In this document: positions 45,811-56,531 of the stretch, piece by piece | How the letters are laid out: every line of letters begins with the position of its first letter | Position numbering within the stretch: position 1 is the first letter of the stretch | Assembly (NCBI GenBank): GCA_948470475.1 | Contig: OX419344.1 | Coordinates: 20,968,225 to 21,032,224 of the forward strand | Length of the DNA: 64,000 nucleotides | Source: Galaxea fascicularis | Lineage: Eukaryota; Cnidaria; Anthozoa; Scleractinia; Euphylliidae | Direction: 5' to 3' | The notes under the pieces: generated by a model | What the model saw: the letters and a program-made list of their open reading frames with translations, nothing else | What the model was told of the DNA's origin: nothing | Databases searched by the model: none | Program-made: the position numbers and the translations under genes

Positions 45811-48440
45811 CTCTCGAAGATCTGATCTGGAGCCTCCGCCCGAGTTTCTGGACCTGGTGCCCGACGACGAAGATGTCTGGGAGATGGCTTTACGCTTGAT
45901 TGACAAACCGGTGGACGAAGACGAAGATGTTGGCGGAGATGAAGGCGGAGATGAAGACGATGATTTCGGCGACGCTCTTGGGCAGTTGTTCAGGGAGCAT
46001 GAAGAATTCCATATCTCGCAAACCGACTTCTCGGTAAAAGACCATTGCCACGTTTCCGGAAGCTTCCGCGTTTCCGCGCACAACGAGTGCGACAAAAAAC
46101 TGCGGAACAATGCCAAGATGATTCCAATCCCCGTTGTATTCCACAATCTGAAGGGCTATGACGCACACCACTTGATGAAGGAGATGTCACAAACAGAAAA
46201 GGCCGGGGATCTGAGGTGAATTCCAAACAACATGGAAAAATACATTTCATTCTCTCTTGGCGGACTGTGATTCATCGACAGCAACGCCTTTCTGCTTTCC
46301 AGCTTGGACGCACTTGTGAAAGCCACACACGAAGAAGCGCTCAAAAACACAAACCCTTGTCAGAGACAAAGCAAACGAGTTAATCTCCTTCTCCAAAAAG
46401 GGATCTATCCCTATGAGTACATGGACTCATGGGGAACGTTCCACCTAACAAGCCTTCCAGCCAAAGAAAAATTCTTCAGCCATCTCTCCGGCGAGCACAT
46501 CTCGGACGCGTATTACGATCATGCGCACAAAGTTTGGAACACGTTCGGAAGCAGGACGCTGGGAGACTACCACGACCTCTATGTCCGGACAGACGTTGCT
46601 TTGCTGGCAGACGTTTTCGAAAACTTCCGAGACATCTGCCAAAAGCAATACGGCTTGGACCCCGCGAACTATTACACTTCTCCCGGCTTGTCCTGGGACG
46701 TGCTCCTGAAAAATACAGGCGTCGAGCTTTAGCTTCTGACAGACATCGACATGCACCTCTTCGTGGAGAGGGGGATGCGCGGAGGCATTTCGATGGTCAG
46801 CAAAAGGTATGCCCAAGCAAACAACTCCGGGGTGCTCGGCTACGATCCCTCCCAACCAAACAAGCACATCATGTATTGCGACGCAAACAACCTGTGCAGG
46901 TGGGCAATGAGCAAGCTCCTCCCCAATAACCGGTTCAAGTGGGTGCAGCTCTTGCCTGCAGAGGACCAGATACCCGAGAAGAAAGAAAACGCGAAACGCG
47001 GCTGGATTCTCGAGGTTGACCTTGAATATCCGCAAGAGCTTCACGAAGCGCACAACAGTTATCCACTCGCCCCGGAGAAAAAGGCAGTGCAAAAAGAATG
47101 GCTGTCACCTTTCCAAAAGGATCTCGTGGAGAGCCTCGGCCTCCACCCGTCAGACTTCAAAAAAACTCCTGCTGACGCTCCAGGACAAAAAGAACTACGT
47201 TGTGCACTACCGCAACCTGCAGTTCTATCTCGCGCAGGGAATGAAACTGAAAAAGATCCACAGAGTGCTAGAATTCGACCAGGAGCGCTGGGTGGAGCCG
47301 TACATCCGGATGAACACGGACTTCCGAAAGAAGGCCAAAAACACATTCGACAAAGACTTCTATAAGTTGATGAACAACTCCGTCTTCGGGAAGACCATGA
47401 AAAACCTGCGCAACCGCGTTGACATACGTCTTGTGTGTAGCCACGAAAACAACAAAATCCGGAAACTAACCGCCAGCCCTCTCTACTCAAGGCACGAATT
47501 CTTTGCAACAACCTTGTCGGAATCGAAATGCGGAAAAGCAAACTGGTTCTGAACAAACCGGTCTACGTTGGGGTGACGATCCTTGAAAACAGCAAAATCC
47601 TGATGTAATAATAATAATAATAATAATAATAAATACTTAATTGACCACTCCCCTAGAGGGGCTTTTCAGGGACAATGAAACAAATCATACAAATGAACAC
47701 AACAGAGTTAAGAATCCCAACTGGCGGGAGGCAGACCAGTTGGCTATTTACAAGGATGACCGAGGAGTTGAACCAGGCACGAACCCAGAACAACACCAGC
47801 TAGTGGCTAGAGCGGGATTTGAACCCGGGCCACCGCATTGAAATCCAGCGCCCTAAACCACTCGGCCATCCTGCCTCCACAATTCGATTTTGTACGATTT
47901 TTTGTACGGTTTGTACGATTTCTTCTACAACACTCTCAAGAAGTACTATTGGCCGAAATGTCAAATGCTCTATTCCGACACGGACAGCCTGCTGCTGGAA
48001 ATTAAGATAGAAGACGTTTACAAAGACATGGAAGGCCCCCTTGGAGCAGATCTCTTTGACACGAGCGACTATCCGAAAGAATATCCGCTCCACTCAGACA
48101 AAAACAAAAAAATCTTAGGAAAAATGAGAGATGAATGCGCTGTATCGCCAATCGCCGAATGCGTCTGCCTGCGGCCCAAACTGTACTCAATCCATATGGC
48201 GGGCGAAAAAAAACATCAAGAAGGCGAAGGGAGTGAAAAAGAACGTGGTTAAGAAGCAGACACGAGCACTACAAAGAAATGCTATTCGGCAAAAAGCAGC
48301 TGGCACATGAAATGAACATTTACCGGAGCCATGGACACCAGATCTTCGGCATGCGCATGAACACTGTCGGCGTTTGACTCGAAGAGATGGATCGCGGACG
48401 ATGGCGTCGACACAAACATCTTCGGATACAACCTTCCACT
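45636..48440 (+). pseudogene. Protein-primed family B DNA polymerase (broken)
   Basis: This would copy the element from a protein primer. Visible parts: DHCH with FHNLKGYDAHH (exonuclease side, about 46040-46180), motif A region DANNL (about 46880), motif B region with KLMNNSVFGKTM (about 47365-47400), and motif C SDTDS (about 47970). It is interrupted by in-frame stops at 46217, 46268 and 46730, a frame change near 47165, a SINE at 47606-47878, a further frame change near 48200 and a stop at 48375. The frame that begins in the terminal repeat (45636) shifts near 45850. Clearly inactive. Confidence 0.88.
47606..47878 (-). mobile_element. tRNA-derived SINE inserted in the polymerase gene
   Basis: The same family as 26719-26970, opposite orientation. 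The minus strand reads GGATGGCCGAGTGGTTTAGG (A box) and CGGGTTCAAATCCCGC (B box), and ends in a (TTA)n tail (47606-47634 as TAA units). It lies between polymerase motifs B and C. A clean target duplication is not visible. Confidence 0.88.
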
Positions 48441-49340
48441 CAGAGGCTTTGTTGGAGTTCATAGGCTTTGGGGGCCTAATGAGGCTTTCGGGGGGTAATT
48501 CCGTGTTTGGGGGGACAACCAACAACTCTTCGCGCCCGAAACTTCGTTTGGGGCCGTCATGCAAATAGTACATGACAGGTTGGTCTGGTTTTTGGACCGT
48601 TTTTTTAAATCTGGAACACTTTCAGAGACCAAATGGGATCTGTGGCTCTTTTTGTGCCACCCTCCAACTCGCGGACACGGACGAAAGAGGGAAGTTCTTT
48701 TTCGCGCGTTCCCACAGGTCTTTGATATGTCGTTGAGGGCTTGGCGGAACGCATGTTTCTTTTATCGCCTCTGCGGGTTTTTGCCAGTGAGGCTTGTTTT
48801 TTTCATTGTTCAAAGCTTCAACAACTTCGGGAAGCCGTTTCACCCACGCAACAGACCGCTTGTCTTCTGACAAAATCATTTCCACGGCGGTTAAAACGCT
48901 CGACAATAGCCTGGTCGCGGTGAATCTCCGTGCGCCCGCGCCAGATGAAGGTTTTGTGTTTCTCCATCTCTTTGGAAACAGCGCCTATGAACTCGCGCCC
49001 GAGGTCCACCTGCAGCATTTCATGCCATTTCAGAGGCCTGCGCTCGCAACTTTTCTGAAAAACTTGCGCGCCTTCTTCGGAATTTTTTGAGGTCAAGGGT
49101 TCGCCACATCGGCGACGGTCAACGCGTACTTGAAAACTTTGCGACCGCGGGGGAGCTTGTCGTGTGGCAAAAAAGGTTAGTTTGGTGCACCTTGTTGGGC
49201 GTTGGCACATCGAATTTCGGCCGAGGAATGTGTCGCAGCGCGGGGAAATAGATCTGCCAAAGCGCCTGCCTCACGAGCCACTTTTTTGCGGCATCTTCTA
49301 GGACTTTGGCCGCCTCAACCAATTTTTTTCCTTTCGGAAA
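48440..49340 (-). pseudogene. Retroviral-type (Polinton) integrase, broken
   Basis: Read from 49322 downward, pieces in different frames give DAAKKWLVRQALWQIY, PRPKFDVPTPN, PLTSKNSEE, DLGREF, TEIHRDQAIVERFNR and VKRLPEVVEALNN, then a C-terminal YYLHDGPKRSFGREELLVV. These follow the order of Polinton integrases (N-terminal zinc/HTH region, RNase H-like core, C-terminal domain). At least three frame changes (near 49170, 48880 and 48600) inactivate it. It converges with the polymerase tail. Confidence 0.85.
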
Positions 49341-49734
49341 ATTTCCTCATGGAGCGATAGTTATCTACAATTGGGAAGATCGACGCATACGGATCGACCT
49401 GAACACGGTATATTTTTTGGGAATAGGCCGCACTTTACAATTAATAACTTTCATCAAACGGCTCAATACACCCAGTACTTACTTTGTTTATTGCGATTTG
49501 GTTGACCCAGTTCGCAATTTGCAAAATGGGAAAAAGCCAAACCTGCTGGCAATGTTTGATATCAGAGGAAAAACGTTCGAAAAAATTCACTATCAAACGG
49601 CAGAACAACAAAACCTTCGTGGCGCTTCCACAAGCGAACATGTGAACACTGTGACGCTTTCGGTGAAAGATGAAAACGGGGAGCTGTTTGATTTTCTCGG
49701 CCAAAAGCTTCACTTCGAATTGGAGATAAATTAA
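49306..49734 (+). CDS. Capsid-like C-terminal fragment (Polinton minor capsid/penton type)
   Basis: An intact 142-codon frame carries YFVYCDLVDPV, LLAMFDIRGK and TLSVKDENGELFDF. This resembles the C-terminal part of the minor-capsid/penton-like proteins of Polintons, by pattern only. The family member would be longer; the N-terminus seems lost, and its ATG overlaps the integrase start on the other strand. Confidence 0.55.
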   Translation: MAASTNFFPFGKFPHGAIVIYNWEDRRIRIDLNTVYFLGIGRTLQLITFIKRLNTPSTYFVYCDLVDPVRNLQNGKKPNLLAMFDIRGKTFEKIHYQTAEQQNLRGASTSEHVNTVTLSVKDENGELFDFLGQKLHFELEIN

Positions 49735-49757
49735 AGAAAAAAAAGTTTATTTATGCG

Positions 49758-50367
49758 ATGGCGTCCGTGGATGTTTTACCAACCGCTCCGCCCGAAAGGG
49801 TTGCACAAGCGAAATACACACAGCTCTATCCTACGCTCTAGGAGTCTGTTCTCCCCAATGCCGAAACTTTCCGGCTGACAGAGCTCCGATGAAAAGGAGC
49901 ACTACAGGCTTGTTCTCAAAAAATACGAAAAGGCCTAAAACGCCTTGAACTGGGGCGTTGCTGGGTTTAGGACCGCAACAACAGCTGGCGTTGAGATCGT
50001 GGTAAGCGTGCCTCTCGGTGTCGTGGGAGCTGTGTGTGGCCTGGTTTCAACCGTTTTGTCGGCCGTCAACGAAAAGGTTGAAAAGAAAGTGAACAAACAC
50101 AGCCGCCTCTCCGCTCTGGCCGCTGCAAAGCATGACACAATCCATTCCTTTGTTTCGCATGCCCTGGATTATAACAGGGTTTTGGACGCGGAGTTCAAAC
50201 ACATCGCACATGAAATGAAGAGCTACGACCAAATGAAAGGGACTTTACGCTTAAAATACGCAAAAAAACAAGCCGCTTCATCCGTGCCGGATATCGAAAA
50301 AATCAAAGAAGAGATTCGGGAAGAATTTCGGAAAAAAATTGAGGCGACCAGCGCCGCTTTGAACTGA
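49758..50367 (+). pseudogene. Small membrane/coiled-coil Polinton gene, broken
   Basis: The frame opens MASVDVLPTAPPERVAQAKY, stops at 49839 (TAG), shifts near 49900-49940, then runs to 50367 with a hydrophobic stretch (VVSVPLGVVGAVCGLVSTVL) and a charged coiled-coil end (IEKIKEEIREEFRKKIEA). Similar small proteins follow the capsid genes in cnidarian Polintons, to my recollection. Function unknown. Confidence 0.6.
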
Positions 50368-50491
50368 AATACGGGGGAAACAGTGTTCGATTCCATCTGA
50401 GCTTCTCGAAAAACGTCTATCTCTAGGCGGGCGACACAGTCGTAGCCATGTTTGCGCCAATTTTTCCGGTAGCCGAAATTTTTGTCCGCTC

Positions 50492-50875
50492 TCACAGATC
50501 AAGAAATTGTCGTTTCCACTCCTCTTCCTCCCAGGCATCGAAAGTGTGCTCATTGGCGTCTTCCCATGCAGCTTCCACGGCTTCCAACTGTCGCTTGAAA
50601 ACGGCCTTCAGCTCACATTTGACTGTGCCCCAACCGAGAAGGTCGTGGTGGGCAACGAACCACGCAAGGCTCCTCTTCTCACACAGCTTGGCAGCAATCC
50701 ACTCCCTGAGAATCTTCTCCTGGACCAGGATCGGCATTTTTTGGATTGCGTCGTCAAGAGGGCAGGCTTCCATTGCAACCATCGAGCGGGCGCGGGCTGC
50801 TGCCGTATACCCGAGAGGCCCTTCCTCTAATAGGGATGTCGTCCTAAGCCACACGGCTGGTGGAGCTGTTGCCAT
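50492..50875 (-). CDS. Unrecognised ORF at the right end of the element
   Basis: 127 residues. The first ~25 (MATAPPAVW, SLLEEGPLGY) come from the terminal inverted repeat; the rest is Trp/Glu/Lys-rich (KREWIAAKL-like, WEDANEHTFDAWEEEEW). The left-end frame at 45636 starts with the same kind of peptide (PPAVWPKTTPLLEEG), so the repeat may supply a common N-terminus to both outer genes. No known domain. Confidence 0.4.
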   Translation of the reverse strand: MATAPPAVWLRTTSLLEEGPLGYTAAARARSMVAMEACPLDDAIQKMPILVQEKILREWIAAKLCEKRSLAWFVAHHDLLGWGTVKCELKAVFKRQLEAVEAAWEDANEHTFDAWEEEEWKRQFLDL

Positions 50876-51152
50876 ATACCCGAGATGGCCCTTCCTCTAA
50901 AAGGGGTGTTGCCCTGGGCCACACGGCAGCTGGTGCACGGAGCGCCCAAGACCCGCCCGCGATTGGGTCGCCATTGGCCGCAATTGTGCCGCGCGCGCAA
51001 CCGCGATCGCAATGGACGGCCAGTATATCTTTACTGTATTAACCGTAACGATACGCGTTACATTGTGTTGTGTGCTGAACCGACGGGTGAGTCAGACCCT
51101 TACCACTGCGAGACGTGCAAGGTGGCCCAGAACCCCCACTTTACATGTGTGT
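50790..51152. repeat. Right terminal inverted repeat
   Basis: Inverted counterpart of 45419-45810: two units with CCTTCCTCTAATAGGG and CCTTCCTCTAAAAGGG next to GCCACACGGC, then a diverged GC-rich middle and the conserved outer end GGTGGCCCAGAACCCCCACT. Confidence 0.8.
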
Positions 51153-51446
51153 TCATCTATGTACATAGAATGATATAATTCCTAGACAAGAGGTGAGATA
51201 CTAACTTTTGGCTGGTTAATCGTTTCGTTTGGACCTTTCCTTTTCGGTTTCTTTATTAAAGATCGGTAATATCGAAACGACTTGAGTTTGCTTCGGTTGA
51301 ATGTTAACTTTCAGCCCTTTTGTTCGTGTAAGCAGCTGAATGTGGAGACGCTATTGCTTGCATGGATACCTAACTCACAATTGAAGAGTAGCGGCGTACT
51401 CCACTGTTTAATAGTTCGCGAAGAATCATTTCCTTTCGTTGAAATA

Positions 51447-51627
51447 TATAGATCGTTTTCAGTCACTTGACCAGCGGCCATATTGGTTCAATGAAACAAA
51501 AGAAAGTAGTTGCATAAAAATAGAGTTTAATTCCCAGAGGGTTCGCCTTGTGCACCAATATGGCCGCCATTCCTTTGTTTTTGTGCACCAACATGGCCGC
51601 CGTGACGTCATATGAACACGATCTATA
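51447..51627. mobile_element. GGCCAT/CACGTG-family MITE, best-preserved copy
   Basis: The ends TATAGATCGTTTTCA and its inverted partner TGAACACGATCTATA bound a 181-bp element, with TA at each end. Internal arms carry CAGCGGCCATATTGG, TATGGCCGCC, ATGGCCGCC and TGACGTCA. Relatives are at 9496, 42141 and 44038. Confidence 0.75.
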
Positions 51628-52301
51628 CCATTGCGCGAGTAAACTATTTTTTTATGTAGTGGGAGATCTATTGTTGGTTTTCGTCAAACCTCTGAACCTT
51701 AAACTAGAGGCACCACATAGCTCTGCTTAAATTAAGATATTCTACTGCCGGTAAGACAAATCTACGTTAGCATGCGGTGAATTCGTAGAACCCCGGGTTT
51801 AAGTACAAGAATGCTCAGAATGTTGTAGAGAAAGCATTTCACTTTGCTTTTCAATCGCAAGTATGATAGTAGAAATGTCAAGTCAACAATTCTGAAGAAA
51901 AATTACAAGTACTGGTTTTACTCCTTTCAATGCCAAAGATTTAAAAAGTTTTTAAATCTTTGCCATTGTATGAAAAAACTAATATTTCATCCTACTGGGA
52001 AACAGAAGAATATATTTACCAGCGTCGTTGGCTACGAAGAACGAAAATTTTACTCCCAAAAGATTAACTACGAATCATTGTTTTGTCGCTCCCCAAATGT
52101 GGAAAACATTGCGAAAGTCAGGATTTCGCTGTTTTTACATTAATAGGAAAAGACGTGCAAACGCAAAAACTTTTCATTAATTTTGCGTTGTTGGCTAACG
52201 GCAAACAGATTAAAAATTTATGTGGACAAACAAATATGAGCATTAGACCACTAGCATTGGGATCGAATATCTGTGAGGAAGAAAAAGGTCGTTTCTCCAA
52301 C

Positions 52302-52481
52302 TTAACCTTTATAGTTTCCTTTTAAAAATGAAAAGGGACGTTTGAAAATGTCCAACTTAACTTCTTTCTGGTAATAATTACCCTTAAAAGCGTGCCTAGT
52401 GTTGTATTCATGAATTTCATTTGACCTAATAAAAAGTGTTCTGAGAGGCGCAGGTGCTAGTCGTTTCCAAATGTCATGCAT
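52302..52481 (-). pseudogene. Non-LTR retrotransposon reverse-transcriptase tail fragment
   Basis: The minus strand reads DIWKRLAPAPLRTLF, SNEIHEYNTRHA and KRPFSFLKG. The IH-YNTR motif and spacing match the C-terminal end of cnidarian L2/CR1-type reverse transcriptases (established pattern). Neighbouring sequence in the same frame is short and unrecognised. Confidence 0.45.
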
Positions 52482-53059
52482 TAGATTTGCTACAGTTTCA
52501 AAATAAACTCCCATACCAACAGGTAAAATCTTAGCTAAAATTTGTCTTCCGAAACTTTCACATTTGGGGAGTGAATAGCCACGGGTATTTCGAGTTACGG
52601 GAGACAATCAAAACGCGCGAAAATTTGGTAAATAATACACTGAAATTAACATAAAAGTGCCATCTCATCGAGAACTGGAGCAAGAATACGGAACCAAGTT
52701 TCTCCGGACTGGAGGGACGCACCTAAGTCAACATATGACAAACAAGTACGCGGATTCTTGCTAAGACTCTTTCTGATATGGATGACTATGTTGAAGTCGC
52801 TTTTCTGATTCAAATTCTTAAGTCTATAGTGGCTGACCTAACTCAATATATTCATTGTTCTTGGTGGGATGTGTCATCTTGCGTTTCTTTCTTTATCTTT
52901 CTTCTATTTTTCTCTTCTGTTATTGAGTTGTAAATCTTAGCTTTATGTATCTAAGTTTGTTTTCCTTCCACTTCACCGCCCGCCTCGACCAGCTACTGCT
53001 ATTTGCGGGTTGTGTGAAATATTTCTCGAAAAACTTGTGTTTTTGAATAAAATTTTGTT

Positions 53060-53084
53060 GCAGTGTTGTTGTTGTTGTTGTTGA
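53060..53084. repeat. (GTT)n microsatellite
   Basis: About seven GTT units following an AATAAAATTTTGTTGCAG stretch; it may be the tail of an old retrotransposon. Confidence 0.8.
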
Positions 53085-53370
53085 ATCTACCCTTTATTTA
53101 GTTTGATGTGTGAAAGTAATTTTCGTGAACCATTATTCTCACTTTTTTCTTCAAAGTGAAATGTTGTGATTGTTACATAACTCGCTTGTTAAGGTTTGTA
53201 TTCAAACCACAAAATTGTTCTATTTTTTTAATAATGTTCTTCCAGTCTTCCTGGTTTATCCAAACTAAGCATCTGTTTTGCGTGTTTTGTTTTTATTGTG
53301 ACATCTCTTTTCCTTTCTCAGAGGCTAATCGCTGCCCTTTGCACCTTACCATTCGGGTGATTTCGTAAAG

Positions 53371-54422
53371 ATGGGGCTGCTCCAATGGTTGCCAATGTTC
53401 TTTGTCACTATGCATGGTTACCTGTGCATCTCAACAATGCCAAGAAGCTGCATATTCACAAAGAGAGCAATATCTCAAAGGTCACGAGATTTGGAGTGGA
53501 AGTGCATCGCACATTGGTGACTGCTTGGTTAAATGCTCGAATGAGCCGCGTTGCAAGAGCATCAACTTCCTGTTCAAAGGCTTAATCTGCGAGTTAAACG
53601 ACGCTGACAGGTTCACGCATCCGTGGGACTATAGGCCCGGTTCATTGTGGCAGGCGTACAGTGATTATCCAAAGGTTAGATCATCATTCCTTGCTAACGT
53701 TTGCTGCTTAGCTATAGAGTACATACTAATAAACCTTCCATCCTTCCTTCCTTCTTTCTTTCTTTACTTAACTATTCATTTTGTTTTGTAACTTTATAGC
53801 CGATACCCAAAGAATACTACATGACACCTTCATGGCTCAGGACGAACGCGCGCTTCATCGACAGTTCTCACTTTATAACCAGTGACATGATAACATTTAA
53901 CGCGGGCTTAAATCATCTGATTTTGGAAGTTCCCTTGGTAGCTGCAGGTGCCCAGTTATCAGATGAAACACCCCTGGCCGTTGTAATAACAGTAGCTAAT
54001 GACGTCAGCATTTTCCAGTCATCTGATTCTGATATATCGTATGGCCTTACAGACGGACTAAGTTTCACTGGATTTGAGACACCTGACAGAAACGACTACA
54101 ATTCGTGCCCCGCTGTTATGGTATTGAGGCTACTAAAACTGGGGCATCTCCACTGTCTGACCCAAAACTAATTAATCACTCATTTCCTATCGGTGGGAAC
54201 TTACCTTTCCCTGGTCAATTTGTCTTCACTCTCAAGTTATCGCAGGGGAGGTCCTGGGGTTCCTGCTTTATTGCACAGGGCGGTGGCTTTACCAAAACTG
54301 CAGAGTTCACTAAGCGACTGGATTTTAGCCGTGGTCTTGCTCTTGCAGTTTACAGGAATGAAATCGACGAAAGAGTTGGCATCAAGTTTGTCAAGGTCAC
54401 AATCATGAAAACAGATGATTAG
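53371..54422 (+). pseudogene. Third PAN gene (type A), frameshifted
   Basis: Exon 1 (to 53674) starts MGLLQWLPMFFVTM at 53371, but the PAN domain (SQQCQEAAYSQ, DCLVKCSNEPRCKSINF, CELNDADRF) lies one frame over, so the signal peptide is out of frame. Exon 2 (53800-54422) begins PIPKEYYMTPSWLRTN in phase 0 and follows the type A domain until about 54105, where a second single-base shift moves the rest (FVFTLKL, GIKFVKVT) to another frame. It is either a young pseudogene or carries two assembly errors. The splice signals GTTAGA and TTTATAG are good. Confidence 0.75.
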
Positions 54423-55218
54423 ACTGAATACGTAAAAAGATTGAATTAGGCAAGTGATTATCACAAATGTACTCATTAAGAAGTAAATCACTTAGGGCTA
54501 GGAGGGAGGAACTGACTGAGAATCGCATGACACAGCAGTACAGAAACGCAAATGAAATACTGATTTGTAAATAGAGTGGTTTTTAACTGAGCATTTGCTT
54601 TGGTTTTGCGTTGCTTCACTCTGTGACTGCCCATCTAATATCACACGACTGTTTTCAACCAGTCAAATCAAAGTCAATATAATCGCGACTTCCACGCGCG
54701 CATTTTTGTGCCCTTTACTCAGGTTACATGTAATTGCTTCGAACTCTGATTGGCTTATTCACTGTTTCGGTCTGTTGTGAATGGCTGGAGTAATTGCTTT
54801 TGTTTTGTTTTAACGACACCAAACTGGAAACTGCTGAGGTTTTAATATTGAGAAGCCAACAAAGCCAAAAAACTAATAGTATCAAAAAAATGTACAAAGG
54901 TTAATCCTGTATAGTAAAGTGATTAATTAACATAACGTACTAGGAGGATAGCGCTAACCATTAGTTAAGTGGTATTAAAACCCATAGGTTGTCATGGTAT
55001 TTAACCTGGGCAAGCGCTAACCATGTTTCGAGCAACTCGGCCCCGAGGCTGCAAGGAAGTAAGATCTATGGAATGGCTCAATCGCAATGAAACATCTAGT
55101 AGTCGATCACTAGATCATTATTATACAAATATATCTGCTTGTGTTTTTAAAGTCAAGTAATTATAATTGTGGCTGTTACCTTTCAGATAAATATTCTTGA
55201 AAACTCATGGTTTAAATA

Positions 55219-55808
55219 CAGTCAACTCTCTCATAGCGACCACTTCTCGTAAGCAACCACCTCCCGTAAGCGACCACTTCGTAAACAACCGTTTTGTCTC
55301 CAAGTTAAATACTGTTCCCAGAGCTCTCTCGTAAGCGACCACCACTCAAATTTCTAAAGCGACCGCGACCACTTTTTAGGCCAGAAATTTAACATATTCT
55401 TTTGTTTTCTGTTTCTGGTAAGCGACCACCCAACATAATCATGTATGATTGTTAGTAAATTACTACTCAGAAGTGACAAAGTGACATGTGCAATTTTAAA
55501 CGACGCTACCACGTTGTTTTCCTAGGTTTTGTTCGGTTTAAATTTCAGGTGATTTTCATTAACATGAGACACATTGACAAGTACTGTACACTCCACTCTA
55601 CTTTTCCCGAAACTTGTTGCATGTGAAATAAATCAAATAAATTAGTTTCTATTTGCCTAATTTTAGCTGATTAGGTAATATGTTTATCTAATTAATTGAT
55701 CAATCCAGTGTTGCACTTATTTTGTTGATCTTTCCCGTAAGCGACCACCTCCCGTAAGCTACCACTTTGTCGTGCACCAAGGGTGCTCGCTTACAAGAGA
55801 GTTGACTG
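55219..55808. mobile_element. TA-flanked element with GTAAGCGACCAC iterations
   Basis: The 590-bp element starts CAGTCAACTCTCT and ends AGAGAGTTGACTG, with TA outside both ends. Both sub-ends carry many copies of CGTAAGCGACCAC in the same orientation. TA duplication fits Tc1/mariner-type insertion (inference). No transposase frame. Confidence 0.8.
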
Positions 55809-56198
55809 TATAAGACTATCGCTCAGTTATCAAGAATTGTTGCTTGAACCTTTTGTATTTATTCAACTGTTATGCAAGTTTATTAAACCAGGAAAATACA
55901 TCAAATTTGTGACAACTTTAAATCTTTACTACTGGGGATCGTGTATGCTAGAAAGACTTAATATAAGTGAAATTATTCCTCTACCCCAACTCAACCGCCG
56001 CACACGCCCTCCCCTCGGTGGAGTAAAGCTCTGGCCAGAACGAGGTTGACCCCGACTGTTTTGAACGCTTCACAGTAAGAAAGACCCAGCTCCTTTTTGC
56101 AATGCACGCATTGCTCTCTTTTCTTTTTATTCCGCAAAGTGGTATTTAAGAATACTCTAGCTTTGCAATCCGGAAAACATGGGAATACAATCTTTCCT

Positions 56199-56531
56199 TA
56201 AGCTACGGTAATACGAGCAACAAAAACGTCCAACTTGTCTCGCGACATTGCTGCGAAATTAGTTGAAAAGCGATGTTGCGCGTTTTACATCCCACATACA
56301 ACTTGTCTCGCAACAAAAAAAAATGTGTTGCAAGTTACTGCAGCGTGTTGCTGAAAGTGGAACGGACCTCTACTTTCTGCAACACGCTGCAGCAACTTGC
56401 AACACATTTTTTTTTGTTGCGAGACAAGTTGTATGTGGGATGTAAAACGCGCAACATCGCTTTTCAACTAATTTCGCAGCAATGTCGCGAGACAAGTTGG
56501 ACGTTTTTGTTGCTCGTATTGCCGTAGCTTT
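56199..56531. mobile_element. Large fold-back element
   Basis: A ~330-bp near-perfect inverted repeat: AAGCTACGGTAATACGAGCA on the left and GCTCGTATTGCCGTAGCTT on the right, with arms through GTCTCGCAACAAAAAAAAAT and GTTGCAAGTT around a ~30-bp centre. The matching short frames on both strands are mirror images of it, not genes. Confidence 0.9.

Larger units (their letters stand above)
45419..51152 (+). mobile_element. Degenerate Polinton/Maverick-type element
   Basis: The 5.7-kb element has inverted ends (ACACAGGTGTAAAGTGGGGG left; ACACACATGTAAAGTGGGGG as the complement on the right). TCATC lies outside both ends as a likely target duplication. Inside are a protein-primed family B DNA polymerase (+), a retroviral-type integrase (-), a capsid-like fragment (+), a small membrane/coiled-coil gene (+) and an unknown ORF (-). 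Polintons are usually 15-20 kb and also carry an ATPase, a protease and a major capsid gene; I find none of these, so this is an internally deleted copy. All main genes carry stops or frameshifts. Confidence 0.88.

Noticed and set aside
46429..47092. Long alternative frames inside the polymerase region (166 and 215 residues)
   Set aside because: They are Arg-rich or antisense shadows of the polymerase frame, which alone shows the family motifs.
50448..50900. Plus-strand frame of 150 residues
   Set aside because: Antisense shadow of the right-end minus-strand ORF and of the terminal repeat.
56263..56527. Several overlapping frames of ~60-84 residues on both strands
   Set aside because: They are mirror images produced by the fold-back element.
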